The notes beneath the pieces were generated by a model that was not told where the DNA came from, ran no database searches, and was given only the letters and a program-made list of their open reading frames with translations. Both the position numbers and the translations under genes were made by a program. This document shows positions 8,331 to 15,996 of a stretch of 64,000 nucleotides of DNA, one piece after another; within the stretch, counting starts at the first letter, position 1; each line of letters starts with the position of its first letter. The stretch comes from Stenotrophomonas bentonitica (GTDB lineage: Bacteria > Pseudomonadota > Gammaproteobacteria > Xanthomonadales > Xanthomonadaceae), in the NCBI RefSeq assembly GCF_013185915.1, contig NZ_JAAZUH010000002.1:806001-870000 (forward strand). Direction: 5' to 3'.

Positions 8331-8576
8331 TTACTGCAGGTCGCAGGGGACGGCCGGGACCGGATCAGCAGCGCTGCTGCCAGAACGCAGCGCCTGCTCA
8401 GCCCGGATCCATTCCAGCGTCGTCAGGTAGACCAGGCCGGCCAGGATGGCGCGGGCCAGCAGCATTCCGCCGTAGCTGTCCGCCATGAAAGCCAGCGCGG
8501 CGCCGGCGGCGGAGACTCCGCAGCAGGTGGCAGCGATTAAGAGCGGCAGCAGGATCAGGAGGCGGGCGCGGGTCAT
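8331..8576 (-). CDS. Small membrane protein
   Basis: 81-residue protein. The N-terminus (RARLLILLPLLIAATCCGVS) is a strong hydrophobic segment, and a second (MLLARAILAGLVYLTTLEW) follows, predicting two membrane passes or a signal plus one pass. The start overlaps the stop of the preceding 42-residue membrane peptide (ATGA), so the two are coupled and may act together. Function unknown. Confidence 0.55.
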   Translation of the reverse strand: MTRARLLILLPLLIAATCCGVSAAGAALAFMADSYGGMLLARAILAGLVYLTTLEWIRAEQALRSGSSAADPVPAVPCDLQ

Positions 8577-8701
8577 GCGAGCAACGCCTGCACCACCAGC
8601 GTGCCAACGACGCCAAGGACCAGCCCGATGACCGCGCCGTAGAAGGCGAATTCGCGCGACATGCCGGCGGTCTCCTCCGCGATGAGCTTTTCGAAGTTCA
8701 T
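8573..8701 (-). CDS. 42-residue single-pass membrane peptide
   Basis: Short ORF with ATGA overlaps at both ends. Residues ~20-40 (YGAVIGLVLGVVGTLVVQAL) form one membrane helix after an acidic amphipathic N-terminus (MNFEKLIAEETAG). No family assigned. Coupling with the next membrane gene suggests a two-component early membrane function such as exclusion or host modification; this is inference. Confidence 0.5.
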   Translation of the reverse strand: MNFEKLIAEETAGMSREFAFYGAVIGLVLGVVGTLVVQALLA

Positions 8702-8910
8702 GCGGCCTCCGGGCCATCGGTATGGAAGAACCGGCGGCGGTAGCGCTCGGACAGCTTGTTCTGGGCGTCCTTGGTGCAGCCGGCGGCGATGAACTCCAGC
8801 TCCACCTTGTGCACGTCGGCGCCAGCCCGCGCGGCCATCTGGCGCACGCTCTGGAGGCGATAGCGCGAGGCTTCATCGCGAACGGGGAAGGAGAGGATCT
8901 GGGCGCTCAT
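8698..8910 (-). CDS. Hypothetical phage protein
   Basis: 70-residue protein (MSAQILSFPVRDEASRYRL...), helical and basic with an Ala-rich centre; the ending (NKLSERYRRRFFHTDG) is positively charged. Start and stop both overlap neighbouring genes by four bases. No known domain recognised. Confidence 0.55.
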   Translation of the reverse strand: MSAQILSFPVRDEASRYRLQSVRQMAARAGADVHKVELEFIAAGCTKDAQNKLSERYRRRFFHTDGPEAA

Positions 8911-9329
8911 GCGGCTCGCTCCAGGTCGGCGTTGCCAAGCAGCAGCTCGCCATCGCCCTGCCGGGATTGCACGGCGAAGGGATTCACCAGAGCACGAGCC
9001 TTGTGGATCAGCGCCTGGCGCGCGGTGCGTCGGCGTTCCAGCTCGGCAGAAGACATGCCCGAGCGGTCGCTGCGGGCATCCCGGCCGGTCGGCACGATGT
9101 CGGTTGCGTCGCCCAGCATCTGCAGCTGATGTCGGCGGGCTGCCTCCCAAGCCAGCTCGCAGTTGCCGTTAGTGGCCCAGTGGGCGCCGAGGTAGGCGAC
9201 CTCGCAGCCCGGCATGTCCAGGCCGTGGTTCAGCAGCTGGGCGCGGAGGATGATGGCGATGTGGCGCTGAAAGCGGATGTCTTCGGCCGGGTGGGCCGAG
9301 AGAGGGGTCTTGCTGGCGGGCTGGTCCAT
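8907..9329 (-). CDS. First gene of the leftward early operon, hypothetical
   Basis: 140-residue protein, no family recognised. It is the promoter-proximal gene: the predicted PL -10 lies about 50 bases upstream of its ATG at 9329. In lambdoid phages this position often holds an antitermination or host-interaction gene, but there is no N-like arginine-rich start here, so that role is only a possibility. Confidence 0.6.
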   Translation of the reverse strand: MDQPASKTPLSAHPAEDIRFQRHIAIILRAQLLNHGLDMPGCEVAYLGAHWATNGNCELAWEAARRHQLQMLGDATDIVPTGRDARSDRSGMSSAELERRRTARQALIHKARALVNPFAVQSRQGDGELLLGNADLERAA

Positions 9330-9379
9330 GACGGTCTCCGTCGCCCTGCCTCGGAATGAGGATGCTGGGGCGTTGGCGC

Positions 9380-9409
9380 ATTAAACACCCCGTTTAATAC
9401 CTAAGTCAA
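9380..9409 (-). promoter_or_regulatory. Leftward early promoter (PL)
   Basis: On the minus strand, TTGACT (9404-9409) is followed after 18 bases by TTTAAT (9380-9385), a good sigma-70 promoter reading into the early operon with its first start at 9329. Two repressor-type palindromes overlap it. The layout mirrors the rightward promoter near 10851: same -35 hexamer, ATTAAAC inside the spacer, and TAATGCGCC downstream. Confidence 0.75.
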
Positions 9410-9422
9410 CACCATGTTTAAA
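9381..9422. promoter_or_regulatory. Left operators for the phage repressor
   Basis: A perfect palindrome TTAAAC-N5-GTTTAA (9381-9397) covers the -10 region and an imperfect one of the same type, TCAACA..TGTTTAAA (9406-9422), covers the -35. The same half-site (TTAAACA/TGTTTAA) recurs at the right operators, so both control regions probably bind the CI-like and/or Cro-like proteins encoded between them. Confidence 0.65.
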
Positions 9423-9430
9423 AATTGGAC

Positions 9431-9465
9431 AAAAAAAATCCCGAGGGGTTGGGGCCGCTCGGGAT
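9431..9465 (-). terminator. Rho-independent terminator of the immunity (cI) operon
   Basis: On the minus strand a perfect 8-bp stem ATCCCGAG/CTCGGGAT with a 12-base loop is followed by a run of eight T. It lies just after the lipoprotein gene stop (9474) and ends lysogenic transcription before it reaches PL. Confidence 0.9.
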
Positions 9466-9473
9466 GAAGCGCG

Positions 9474-9947
9474 TCAGAAGGTCGCTTCGATAACTGGTGG
9501 GGACTCCACTGAAGGGAAGGTGAGACGGTACTTCCGGGTGACCCCAGCTTCGACGAACACCTCGGTAGATCGCCGGCGGGCGAGGGTAGCCTTCGAGCTG
9601 TTAAGGGAGCAAAGGCCGGGACCATCTACGCCAGTGACAGTGAGCAGGTGACGGCCTGGTCGAAGGTCGAATGATGCCGACTCGGCAATGTTGAGGTGGG
9701 CTGCGATCTGCTCGTCAACCATGACGCCAATCGCGCATTTGCTCCCTACGGCGCCGACGTCCCTCGTGACGACCACCGTCCCCGTTTCAGCTCCCTGAGG
9801 CGGCAAATCGAACAGGCGGTCCGCCGGTGCAGGGCGCACCACGGCGGCATCGGGCTGCTTGGTCGGCATGAAGCAACCAGTTCCCGCAATGGCTACGAGC
9901 GTGAGTGCCAACACTGCTCCGCGGCGGTTACTTACGATTCGCCTCAT
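9474..9947 (-). CDS. Putative lipoprotein expressed from the immunity operon
   Basis: 157 residues. The N-terminus has basic residues, a hydrophobic stretch ([12 protein letters not shown]) and a Cys at ~25 in AGTGC, consistent with a lipoprotein signal with a slightly atypical lipobox. The mature part has a small beta domain with [10 protein letters not shown], resembling the PGKH motif of DUF2846-like lipoproteins. As it is co-directional with and downstream of the repressor, it is likely made in the lysogen: a candidate surface-modifying lysogenic-conversion protein. Function unproven. Confidence 0.65.
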   Translation of the reverse strand: MRRIVSNRRGAVLALTLVAIAGTGCFMPTKQPDAAVVRPAPADRLFDLPPQGAETGTVVVTRDVGAVGSKCAIGVMVDEQIAAHLNIAESASFDLRPGRHLLTVTGVDGPGLCSLNSSKATLARRRSTEVFVEAGVTRKYRLTFPSVESPPVIEATF

Positions 9948-10324
9948 CCCCAGTTCTCCTGTTCAATCCCTACGTCGATTGTGCCGCGAACCAACCCGGC
10001 ATCATCGAAAGCGATGCCTTCGACCCGGCATTCGCGGCCCAGTTCCATCTTCCCAAGCAAAGCGTCGAGCTCGGCATCTGTCAGGCACTCGATGATCCCA
10101 TTGACGTGAGCGGTTTCCTGGCGAACTAGCCACATGAGCCAGTACATATTGCCCAGATCTCTGATCCGGGCGTAGAGAACATCGCGCTGCAGAGCGTTGA
10201 GTCCCTGTGTCGGGCCGTCGGCGCTTACCACCGTCAGGCGCCTGGCCCGCTTCCCTGTCCTTACCCCCATGGCAGACGCCACGGCAGCCGCCATTTCCTT
10301 CATCTCACGCTCGCCTACCGACAT
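9944..10324 (-). CDS. Hypothetical protein of the immunity operon
   Basis: 126-residue protein between repressor and lipoprotein. The ATG at 10324 has GGAGG about 9 bases upstream; a GTG at 10333 overlapping the repressor stop is the alternative start. The sequence is basic near the N-terminus ([10 protein letters not shown]) and acidic later ([17 protein letters not shown]). No known family. Co-transcription with the repressor suggests expression during lysogeny. Confidence 0.55.
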   Translation of the reverse strand: MSVGEREMKEMAAAVASAMGVRTGKRARRLTVVSADGPTQGLNALQRDVLYARIRDLGNMYWLMWLVRQETAHVNGIIECLTDAELDALLGKMELGRECRVEGIAFDDAGLVRGTIDVGIEQENWG

Positions 10325-10329
10325 CAATC

Positions 10330-10806
10330 TCACCCTCCTGATCGGAACCTGGCGATGACGTTTCGTCCTGCGGCGGCCAGATCCTTCTCTCCATCAATCC
10401 CCTGTGCCCAGCGTTCAATGACCTCCGCTGTAGCGACGTCGATCAGCCTGTCACGATCTTCGTCGGGGATGGGATCAAGGACCATGTCGTCCACATAGTC
10501 GATCAACCTCACCGTGGTGGCGATGATGGTGCGCTGCAGTCCCGCAGGCTGAGACTGGCTCGGACTGTCGCCGCCGACGAACATCGGGAGCGACCCTTCG
10601 AGGATCCAAGTCGAGCTGATACCCAAGGCCTGCTGGGCTTTGGAGGCCCCCGCAGCACTGACGCCGGTAGCTCTGGACTCCCAGTTTTTTACGGTCTGCG
10701 GCGATTGCCCGAGGGCACGGGCTAGCTCCGACTGACCCGAGATTGGGGTGCCGAGCCACTGGGCGGCGTCGTACAGACGCTTCATGGAGGGGTGCATGGA
10801 TGCCAT
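10330..10806 (-). CDS. CI-like phage repressor (HTH, no peptidase domain)
   Basis: 158 residues from the ATG at 10806 (AGGA upstream). The HTH lies at ~25-75: [20 protein letters not shown], followed by WILEG, typical of lambda-type repressors. The C-terminal half is short, acidic and helical, and has no S24/LexA autoprotease domain, so RecA-driven self-cleavage is not expected and induction would need another route (antirepressor or CII-type switch). It is divergent from the Cro-like gene, with operators in the 80 bases between them. Confidence 0.8.
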   Translation of the reverse strand: MASMHPSMKRLYDAAQWLGTPISGQSELARALGQSPQTVKNWESRATGVSAAGASKAQQALGISSTWILEGSLPMFVGGDSPSQSQPAGLQRTIIATTVRLIDYVDDMVLDPIPDEDRDRLIDVATAEVIERWAQGIDGEKDLAAAGRNVIARFRSGG

Positions 10807-10824
10807 GCGCCATTGTCCTGTTAC

Positions 10825-10879
10825 TAAACACGGCGTTGTTACACGTGATGTTGACTGTCGATTAAACATGACGTGTAAT
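10825..10879. promoter_or_regulatory. Right operators for the phage repressor
   Basis: Three imperfect palindromes of the same type as the left operators lie in tandem: TAAACA..GTTGTTA (10825-10841), TTACACgtgATGTTGA (10839-10854) and ATTAAACatgaCGTGTAAT (10861-10879). They cover the rightward promoter and the upstream region of the repressor gene, as in lambda OR1-OR3. Confidence 0.65.
10851..10879 (+). promoter_or_regulatory. Rightward early promoter (PR)
   Basis: TTGACT (10851-10856), 17-base spacer, TGTAAT (10874-10879). Transcription should start near 10885-10887, essentially at the ATG of the Cro-like gene (10886), so the first gene would be translated from a leaderless message. No Shine-Dalgarno is visible before that ATG. 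Confidence 0.75.
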
Positions 10880-10885
10880 GCGCCT

Positions 10886-11113
10886 ATGAACGCCAAATCC
10901 GTGATCGAAGTGCACCCCGACGCCCAGCTGATCGATCAACTGGGCGGACCGGCCGTCGTTGCCCGTGCCCTTGGCTTCGATATGCCAGGCGGGGTCCAGC
11001 GAGTTCACAACTGGAAGAGCCGCGGCATTCCTCCGCTGACCCGGATCACTCGCACCGACGTCTTCGGCCCCATGCCCGCCAACGACAGCAGCCCCAACGG
11101 CGTCGCCGCATGA
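10886..11113 (+). CDS. Cro-like HTH regulator
   Basis: 75-residue protein divergent from the repressor. Residues ~16-48 (LIDQLGGPAVVARALGFD...GVQRVHNWKSRGIPP) have the YdaS/Cro-like pattern of a short HTH ending in NW(K)SRGIP. The ATG at 10886 coincides with the expected transcription start, so it may be leaderless; an earlier ATG at 10868 sits inside the promoter and is rejected. Expected to repress the lysogenic promoter and favour lytic growth. Confidence 0.75.
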   Translation: MNAKSVIEVHPDAQLIDQLGGPAVVARALGFDMPGGVQRVHNWKSRGIPPLTRITRTDVFGPMPANDSSPNGVAA

Positions 11114-11263
11114 GCCAGTTCCATGCCCCGTCCCAGCCTGCCCGTGTGTGTGGTGACCGCGGACAAACGGCTGGGCGGGGCGCCTCTTCCCTGAATTGAT
11201 CGTCTCCATGGCGCCTATCGTGCGCCGCCGCTGCCCAGCAGTCTCCAAACGAGAAGTCCGCCC

Positions 11264-11713
11264 ATGAATGTCTCCGACGCCGCCTACGACACCGTCCACG
11301 AATACCCCGGTGGCAGCGAGTCCCTCGCCCCCCGCATGAGCAAGGGTCTGTCCGCCGCAACACTTCGCGCCAAGGTCAACCCGAATACCGACCGCAACCT
11401 GCTCAGCCTGCAGGAGGCAGACGAGCTGATGGGAAAGGCCGGCGACTACCGGATCCTGCATGCCCTGGCGGCGAGCCATGGTTTCGTGCTGCAGCGGGTG
11501 GACGCTCCGGACGGCGGCTCGATGATCGGGGCACTGCTGGCAGCGGCTGCCGCGAAGGGCGACCTTTCCCAGGTCATCGCCGACGCACTGGCAGATGGCC
11601 GCGTCACCCCAAATGAAGCCGACGCCGTCGGCCGCGCCTGCGCGCAGGTGATGGCCGCGATCGCGCAGGTCGGTCAGCATGCAGACGCAGCAGCGGAGCG
11701 GGGCGGGGTATGA
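11264..11713 (+). CDS. CII-type phage regulatory protein
   Basis: 149 residues with the pattern of the Phage_CP76/CII family: YPGGSESLAPRMSKGLSAATLRAKVNP, then LLSLQEADELMGKAGDYRILHALAASHGF. Family members (for example in P2/186-like phages) activate lysogeny promoters. Second gene of the rightward operon, 150 bases after the Cro-like gene; its stop overlaps the next ATG. Confidence 0.8.
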   Translation: MNVSDAAYDTVHEYPGGSESLAPRMSKGLSAATLRAKVNPNTDRNLLSLQEADELMGKAGDYRILHALAASHGFVLQRVDAPDGGSMIGALLAAAAAKGDLSQVIADALADGRVTPNEADAVGRACAQVMAAIAQVGQHADAAAERGGV

Positions 11714-11985
11714 ACGTAACTGCCCGAATCTTGGGCGTGGTTACGGCACGCAAATGGCGCGCCCGTGCTACAGCATGGGTGTCCGCCCAACGAGGGGGAC
11801 ACCCCATGAATGCTCGACCCGATGTTCTCCGGCAGCTGCAATGCTGCCTGGACGTGATTGCCCGCAGCCAGCCGATGACCGACGCCGAGCGCGCGGAGCA
11901 CCGCTGCCGCTGTGCTAAGGAGCAGGCCAGAGCCGAGGCGCGCCGCGCCGGCAACGCTGCACCTGATCTTCTGGGAGGGGTGTGA
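11710..11985 (+). CDS. Small hypothetical phage protein
   Basis: 91 residues if started at the ATGA overlap with the CII gene; the ATG at 11806 (59 residues) has a stronger Shine-Dalgarno (GAGGGGG, 7 bases upstream) and may be the real start. The C-terminal part (MTDAERAEHRCRCAKEQARAEARR) is highly charged with a CRC motif. No family recognised. Confidence 0.5.
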   Translation: MNVTARILGVVTARKWRARATAWVSAQRGGHPMNARPDVLRQLQCCLDVIARSQPMTDAERAEHRCRCAKEQARAEARRAGNAAPDLLGGV

Positions 11986-12830
11986 TGGCCCGCATCCGCT
12001 CTATCAAGCCCGAGTTCTGGTCCAGCGAGCAGGTTATGGAGTGCTCGCCGATGGCTCGGCTGCTCTTTATCGGACTTTGGAACTTCTGCGACGACGGCGG
12101 CAACCACGTTGCCAGCGCGAAGACGGTGAAGGCAGAGATCTTCCCCGGCGACGACATCTCCTCGACGGACGTGCAGCGAATGCTCGACGAGCTCTCGTCG
12201 AATTCCCTCATTGCCTTCTACAGCAATGCTGGCAAGGACTATCTGCACGTCACTGGCTGGAAGAAGCACCAGAAAATCGACCGTCCGACCTTCAAGCATC
12301 CGCGCTATTCGAAGGATGATCGTCGAGCACTCGACGAGCCCTCACCCCCGGAAGGGAAGGGAGAGGAGGGGAGTGGAGAGGAAGGGAAAGAGCATTCCTC
12401 GCTTCGCTCGGAGTCGTCCCCGCAGCTGGCGCTGACGGGCGACCCGTCTGCCCCTGCTGACCTCAAGGCAAAACGAGCAGACCGGATACGCCAGATCTTC
12501 GAGGACGCCCGCGCCGCCTACAACGACGTCCTGGCCAAGCCAAACGGTCAGTTGCCGGCCTGCACCGTGGTCAACAAGCCGCGCCTCAAGGCCGTGGAGA
12601 AGGCCCTGCCGACCGTGCGCCAGCTGTGTCAGGCGATGTTCGGCAGCGAGAAGGTCACGCCGCAGTTCTGGCAAGCCTACTTCGAGACGGCTGCCGGCGA
12701 CGACTTCCACAACGGGAACGGGCCCTACACTGCGCCGCACGAAAACTGGCGACCGGACTTCGAGTACCTGCTGCGGGAAACGGTCATCGCCAAGCTGGCT
12801 GATCGCGCCGCGTCGGAGGCTGCAGCATGA
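11985..12830 (+). CDS. Phage replication initiator (O-like)
   Basis: 281 residues from the ATG at 11985 (GGGAGGGG just upstream, TGATG overlap). The N-terminal ~110 residues (MARIRSIKPEFWSSEQV...LLFIGLWNFCDDGGN) match the winged-helix domain common to phage replisome organisers. A charged linker (EGKGEEGSGEEGKE, ~125-140) follows, then a helical C-terminal domain likely to load the helicase. The next gene is a DnaB-type helicase, in the classic O/P arrangement. The replication origin could lie inside this gene, but I see no clear iterons. Confidence 0.8.
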   Translation: MARIRSIKPEFWSSEQVMECSPMARLLFIGLWNFCDDGGNHVASAKTVKAEIFPGDDISSTDVQRMLDELSSNSLIAFYSNAGKDYLHVTGWKKHQKIDRPTFKHPRYSKDDRRALDEPSPPEGKGEEGSGEEGKEHSSLRSESSPQLALTGDPSAPADLKAKRADRIRQIFEDARAAYNDVLAKPNGQLPACTVVNKPRLKAVEKALPTVRQLCQAMFGSEKVTPQFWQAYFETAAGDDFHNGNGPYTAPHENWRPDFEYLLRETVIAKLADRAASEAAA

Positions 12831-14299
12831 CCGGCCGCGAGCACGAGGTGGACCGCCTGGCCGGCCTCTACCAGGACCAGCAGAGCCTGCGCCTGCCGCC
12901 GCACAGCGTCGATGCCGAGCAGGCGGTACTGGGAGGCCTGATGCTGCGCCACCGCGCGTGGGACGATGTTGCCGACCTGCTGAGTGCCGAGAGCTTCTAC
13001 CGGGCCGACCACCGGCTGATCTGGCAGGCCATGGTCGACATGCCACGGAACGTGGAGTTCGATCCGGTCACGCTCGGCGAATGGTTCGAATCTCGCGGCA
13101 AGCTGGATCTCGTGCGGGGGGGAAGCTACTTGGTGGAGCTGGCCACCACCACGCCCTCGGCGGCGAACATCGCTGCATACGCCGAGATCGTGGCCGAGAA
13201 GGCGAAGCTGCGAGCGCTGATCTACGCCGGGCACGACCTGATCGACGCTGCCTACAGCCCGGAAGGGCGTAGCGCCCTCGACCTGGTTGGTCAGGCCCAA
13301 AGCCGCATCGGGGGGCTGCTGGACAACGAACCGTGCGACCTCGAACCGGTGGCGCCGGTTATGGCCAGGGTGTTCGACCAACTGAGCCGCGCGTCCGCGC
13401 TGCCCGGTGGAATCAGCGGGTTGTCCACCGGCATGGAGGACTTGGACGCGGTGCTGGATGGGCTGCAGCCTGGCCGCCTGTACGTGGTGGCTGCCCGTCC
13501 CAAGATGGGCAAGACGACGCTGGCGCAGAACATCGCCGAGCAGGTTGCTCTGCAGGCGAAGCGCTCGGTGGCGTTCTTCAGCTTCGAAATGAAGCCGGAA
13601 GAGCTGGGCAAGCGGATGCTCTGCAACAAGGCCGGAATCAGCGGTAGCAAGCTCCGCCGCGGCGAGCTGGACGAGATCGATTGGCAGAACGCGGCGGACT
13701 GGACCCGTCGCATCGGTGAGGCTGCCATCCGCATCAGCCGTCCGCGCACGGCCAAGGTGCAGCACGTCTGCGCCCAGGTCCGACGCATGAAAGCGCAGGA
13801 CCCCGCACTGAGCGTCGTGGTCATCGACTACCTGCAGCTGATGCACGTCTCCGGCGACAACCGCGCCTCCGGCATAGGCGATATCACCCGGGCACTGAAG
13901 CTGCTGGCCAGCGAGATCGACGTGGCGGTGCTTCTGCTGAGCCAGCTCAATCGCGACGTCGAGAAGCGGGTAGGGGACAAGCGCCCCATCGTGGCGGACC
14001 TGCGCGACTCTGGCTCGATCGAGCAGGACGCCGACGCCGTGATCTTCATCTACCGCGACGAGATCTACCACAAGGACAGCCGATGGGATGGCACAGCGGA
14101 GCTGATCGTGGCCATCCAGCGGGACGGCGCCCCGGGCATGGCGCGGGTGTTGTACGAACCGGGCTACTTCCGGTTTTCCAACCTGCCGGAGTGGTGGCGC
14201 CCGAAGGAGAGCGCGGCCAGTGCGCCTGCGGCTGGCAAGGCACCAGCGAAGCGTCGAGGCCTGGCCGGCTTCCTCCCGCAAGCGGGCGATGCGCCATGA
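12827..14299 (+). CDS. DnaB-like replicative helicase
   Basis: 490 residues. The N-terminal domain is DnaB-like (SVDAEQAVLGGLMLRHRAW, ~27-45). The RecA-like motor has Walker A ARPKMGKT (~223-230), FFSFEMKPEEL (~251-261), Walker B VVVIDYLQLM (~327-336) and LSQLNRDVEKR. It should be the hexameric helicase of the phage replisome, so the phage brings its own helicase rather than only a loader. Overlaps the O-like gene by ATGA. Confidence 0.92.
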   Translation: MTGREHEVDRLAGLYQDQQSLRLPPHSVDAEQAVLGGLMLRHRAWDDVADLLSAESFYRADHRLIWQAMVDMPRNVEFDPVTLGEWFESRGKLDLVRGGSYLVELATTTPSAANIAAYAEIVAEKAKLRALIYAGHDLIDAAYSPEGRSALDLVGQAQSRIGGLLDNEPCDLEPVAPVMARVFDQLSRASALPGGISGLSTGMEDLDAVLDGLQPGRLYVVAARPKMGKTTLAQNIAEQVALQAKRSVAFFSFEMKPEELGKRMLCNKAGISGSKLRRGELDEIDWQNAADWTRRIGEAAIRISRPRTAKVQHVCAQVRRMKAQDPALSVVVIDYLQLMHVSGDNRASGIGDITRALKLLASEIDVAVLLLSQLNRDVEKRVGDKRPIVADLRDSGSIEQDADAVIFIYRDEIYHKDSRWDGTAELIVAIQRDGAPGMARVLYEPGYFRFSNLPEWWRPKESAASAPAAGKAPAKRRGLAGFLPQAGDAP

Positions 14300-14835
14300 C
14301 CCTCACAGCTGCAGCCAAGAAGATCCGGGCGAAGCGCGCGCGCCGACCGGTCTACCTGACCGTGAAGAAGCTGGTCGACCCCGACACTGGCGAACTGGTC
14401 GGTGCCCTGGTTCCCGCCCACGACGTGGATGCGCGTCTGCTGCGGGAGCGAAACTTCCACACTGGCCGCGAGGTGCGCGCCGAGTTGAAACAGCCGCGAG
14501 AGGGCTGGCAGCACCGACTGATCCACAAGATCGGGCAGCTAGTGGTGGACAACGTCGAGGGCTGGGAGCAGATCCAGAGCCACGATGCGGTGAAGCGGCT
14601 GCAGCGCGAGTCAGGCACCTGCTGCGACGAGATCGAGATCGAGGTTCCCGGCGTCGGTCGCTTGATGGTGAAGCAGGCGGAGAGCTTGTCCTTCGATGAA
14701 ATGGATCAGGACCGCTTCCGGGTGCTGTTCGACGGAATCACCCAGCACATCGGCAACGCCTACGCGCACGTCATGCTGGACGACGTGCGCGCGGAGTTCT
14801 GGCAGATGGCCGGCCAGAACAGGAGAGCCGCTTGA
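14296..14835 (+). CDS. Hypothetical protein of the replication/nin region (DUF1367-like)
   Basis: 179 residues from the ATG at 14296 (ATGA overlap with the helicase). The order of features (basic N-terminus, RNFHTGREVRAELKQPREGW, then AESLSFDEMDQDRFRVLFDGI) resembles DUF1367 phage proteins of lambdoid nin regions, but the match is by eye and weak. Function unknown. Confidence 0.6.
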   Translation: MTLTAAAKKIRAKRARRPVYLTVKKLVDPDTGELVGALVPAHDVDARLLRERNFHTGREVRAELKQPREGWQHRLIHKIGQLVVDNVEGWEQIQSHDAVKRLQRESGTCCDEIEIEVPGVGRLMVKQAESLSFDEMDQDRFRVLFDGITQHIGNAYAHVMLDDVRAEFWQMAGQNRRAA

Positions 14836-14844
14836 TCAAGAAAA

Positions 14845-15063
14845 TTACGGTTTCCAAATGGACTTGCTTGGCACGGGGGTCAGCTTCTTCGCCAGAAGCT
14901 CGCCGCGAACCTGATGGCCGAGACCGGTCAGCCCGATGGGGTCAACATTGGCTAAGCCCCAGCTCTCAAGATCACTCAGCGATGGAGCGGTGTTGGGCAC
15001 TTGCCCAGCTGCTACGGCGTCCAGAGAGGCTAGCAGCGCTTCTTCGTGTGGATACAACGGCAT
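14845..15063 (-). CDS. Lone antisense small protein in the rightward operon
   Basis: 72-residue ORF (MPLYPHEEALLASLDAVAAG...) with AAGGA 8 bases before its ATG at 15063. The segment SLSDLESWGLANVDPIGLTGLGHQVRGEL reads like a small winged-helix (as in LT-G turns). Plus-strand frames over the same bases have unnatural composition, so the minus frame is preferred. It fills the only gap in the tightly packed replication operon. Function unknown; an antisense regulatory role is possible. Confidence 0.55.
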   Translation of the reverse strand: MPLYPHEEALLASLDAVAAGQVPNTAPSLSDLESWGLANVDPIGLTGLGHQVRGELLAKKLTPVPSKSIWKP

Positions 15064-15100
15064 TGGAACGGTCCTTGTTTGCGTGTGGTGAGGCTCGATC

Positions 15101-15496
15101 ATGAGGCGCGGCCGTTCCACGGGCAAGCCCACCATCGTCCAGCAGGCTCGGATGGACGCCATCACCGATATCGGCTGCATCGTGGCCAGGACCTTGGGCA
15201 TCAGCTTCGGGGAAACGCCGGTACCGGCGGAGGTCCACCACCTGACCGTTGGGGGGCGGCACGGCCAGAGGCGCCGGGGCCACGACTTCACCATCGGCCT
15301 GAATCCGTGGTCGCACCGCGGGGAGCCGTTCGGCGGCATGTCGGTGGCCAGGTGCGAGGAGCTGTTCGGCCCGTCCTATGCCAAGCAGCCACGTCGCTTC
15401 CGTCAGGAAATTGGCAACGACGATTACCTGCTGGACCTGCAGAACACCTTGATCGAACTGCACCTGGAGAAGACCTCATGGCGACCAGTCGCCTGA
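15101..15496 (+). CDS. Ref-like RecA-dependent nuclease (HNH fold)
   Basis: 131 residues. The centre EVHHLTVGGRHGQRRRGHDFTIGLNPWSHRG (two adjoining segments) has the paired His and Asp/Asn pattern of the Ref/HNH nucleases encoded by many phages. P1 Ref is a RecA-dependent endonuclease that stimulates recombination. This is a compact form lacking Ref's long N-terminal region. It overlaps the following resolvase gene by 19 bases, which supports a shared role in processing recombination intermediates. Confidence 0.7.
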   Translation: MRRGRSTGKPTIVQQARMDAITDIGCIVARTLGISFGETPVPAEVHHLTVGGRHGQRRRGHDFTIGLNPWSHRGEPFGGMSVARCEELFGPSYAKQPRRFRQEIGNDDYLLDLQNTLIELHLEKTSWRPVA

Positions 15497-15996
15497 TTTT
15501 TGCAATTGACCCGGGCCTGAAAGGCGCGGTAGCGGCGTTGGCCGACGGCTTCCCATGCGCCGTGCTGGATATGCCCACCATGGAGGTCGACGGCCGAACC
15601 GAGATCGACTCCCGCGCCATCGCAGTGTTCCTGCGCGAGCAGCGAGCAGCCCACCCGGGCGCCGAGGTGCTGGCTTGCATCGAACGGGTCCGGGCGATGC
15701 CGGCGCATGGCCGGAAGCAGGGCGCTCAGTCGTCAATGAACTTCGGCGACAACTACGGCAAGGCCAAGGCCGTGCTGGAGCTGCTGGGGATTACCACGAT
15801 CCGGGCAGAACCGCTGAGCTGGAAGCGCCGCTTCGGTTTGGTCGGCCAAGACAAGGACGCCTGTCGCTTGCTGGCCAGCCAGCGGTTCCCGGCGGCCGCG
15901 CATTACCTGACCCGCAAGAAGGATGACGGGCGCGCCGACGCCCTGATGATCGGCCTATGGGCTGCGCACCAGGTTGCGTTGGGCAAGGCGGCATGA
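15478..15996 (+). CDS. RuvC-like Holliday junction resolvase
   Basis: 172 residues. RNase H-fold metal ligands are visible: FAIDPGLKGAVA (D11), ACIERV (E69) and KKDDGRADALMIG (D150/D154). This matches phage/poxvirus-type RuvC resolvases that cut branched DNA before packaging. The start overlaps the Ref-like gene; the stop overlaps the next small gene (ATGA). Confidence 0.85.
   Translation: MATSRLIFAIDPGLKGAVAALADGFPCAVLDMPTMEVDGRTEIDSRAIAVFLREQRAAHPGAEVLACIERVRAMPAHGRKQGAQSSMNFGDNYGKAKAVLELLGITTIRAEPLSWKRRFGLVGQDKDACRLLASQRFPAAAHYLTRKKDDGRADALMIGLWAAHQVALGKAA

Noticed and set aside
14832..15104. Plus-strand 90-codon ORF in the gap after the DUF1367-like gene
   Set aside because: Ser/Arg-rich unnatural composition; the minus-strand ORF over the same bases has a good ribosome site and natural sequence.
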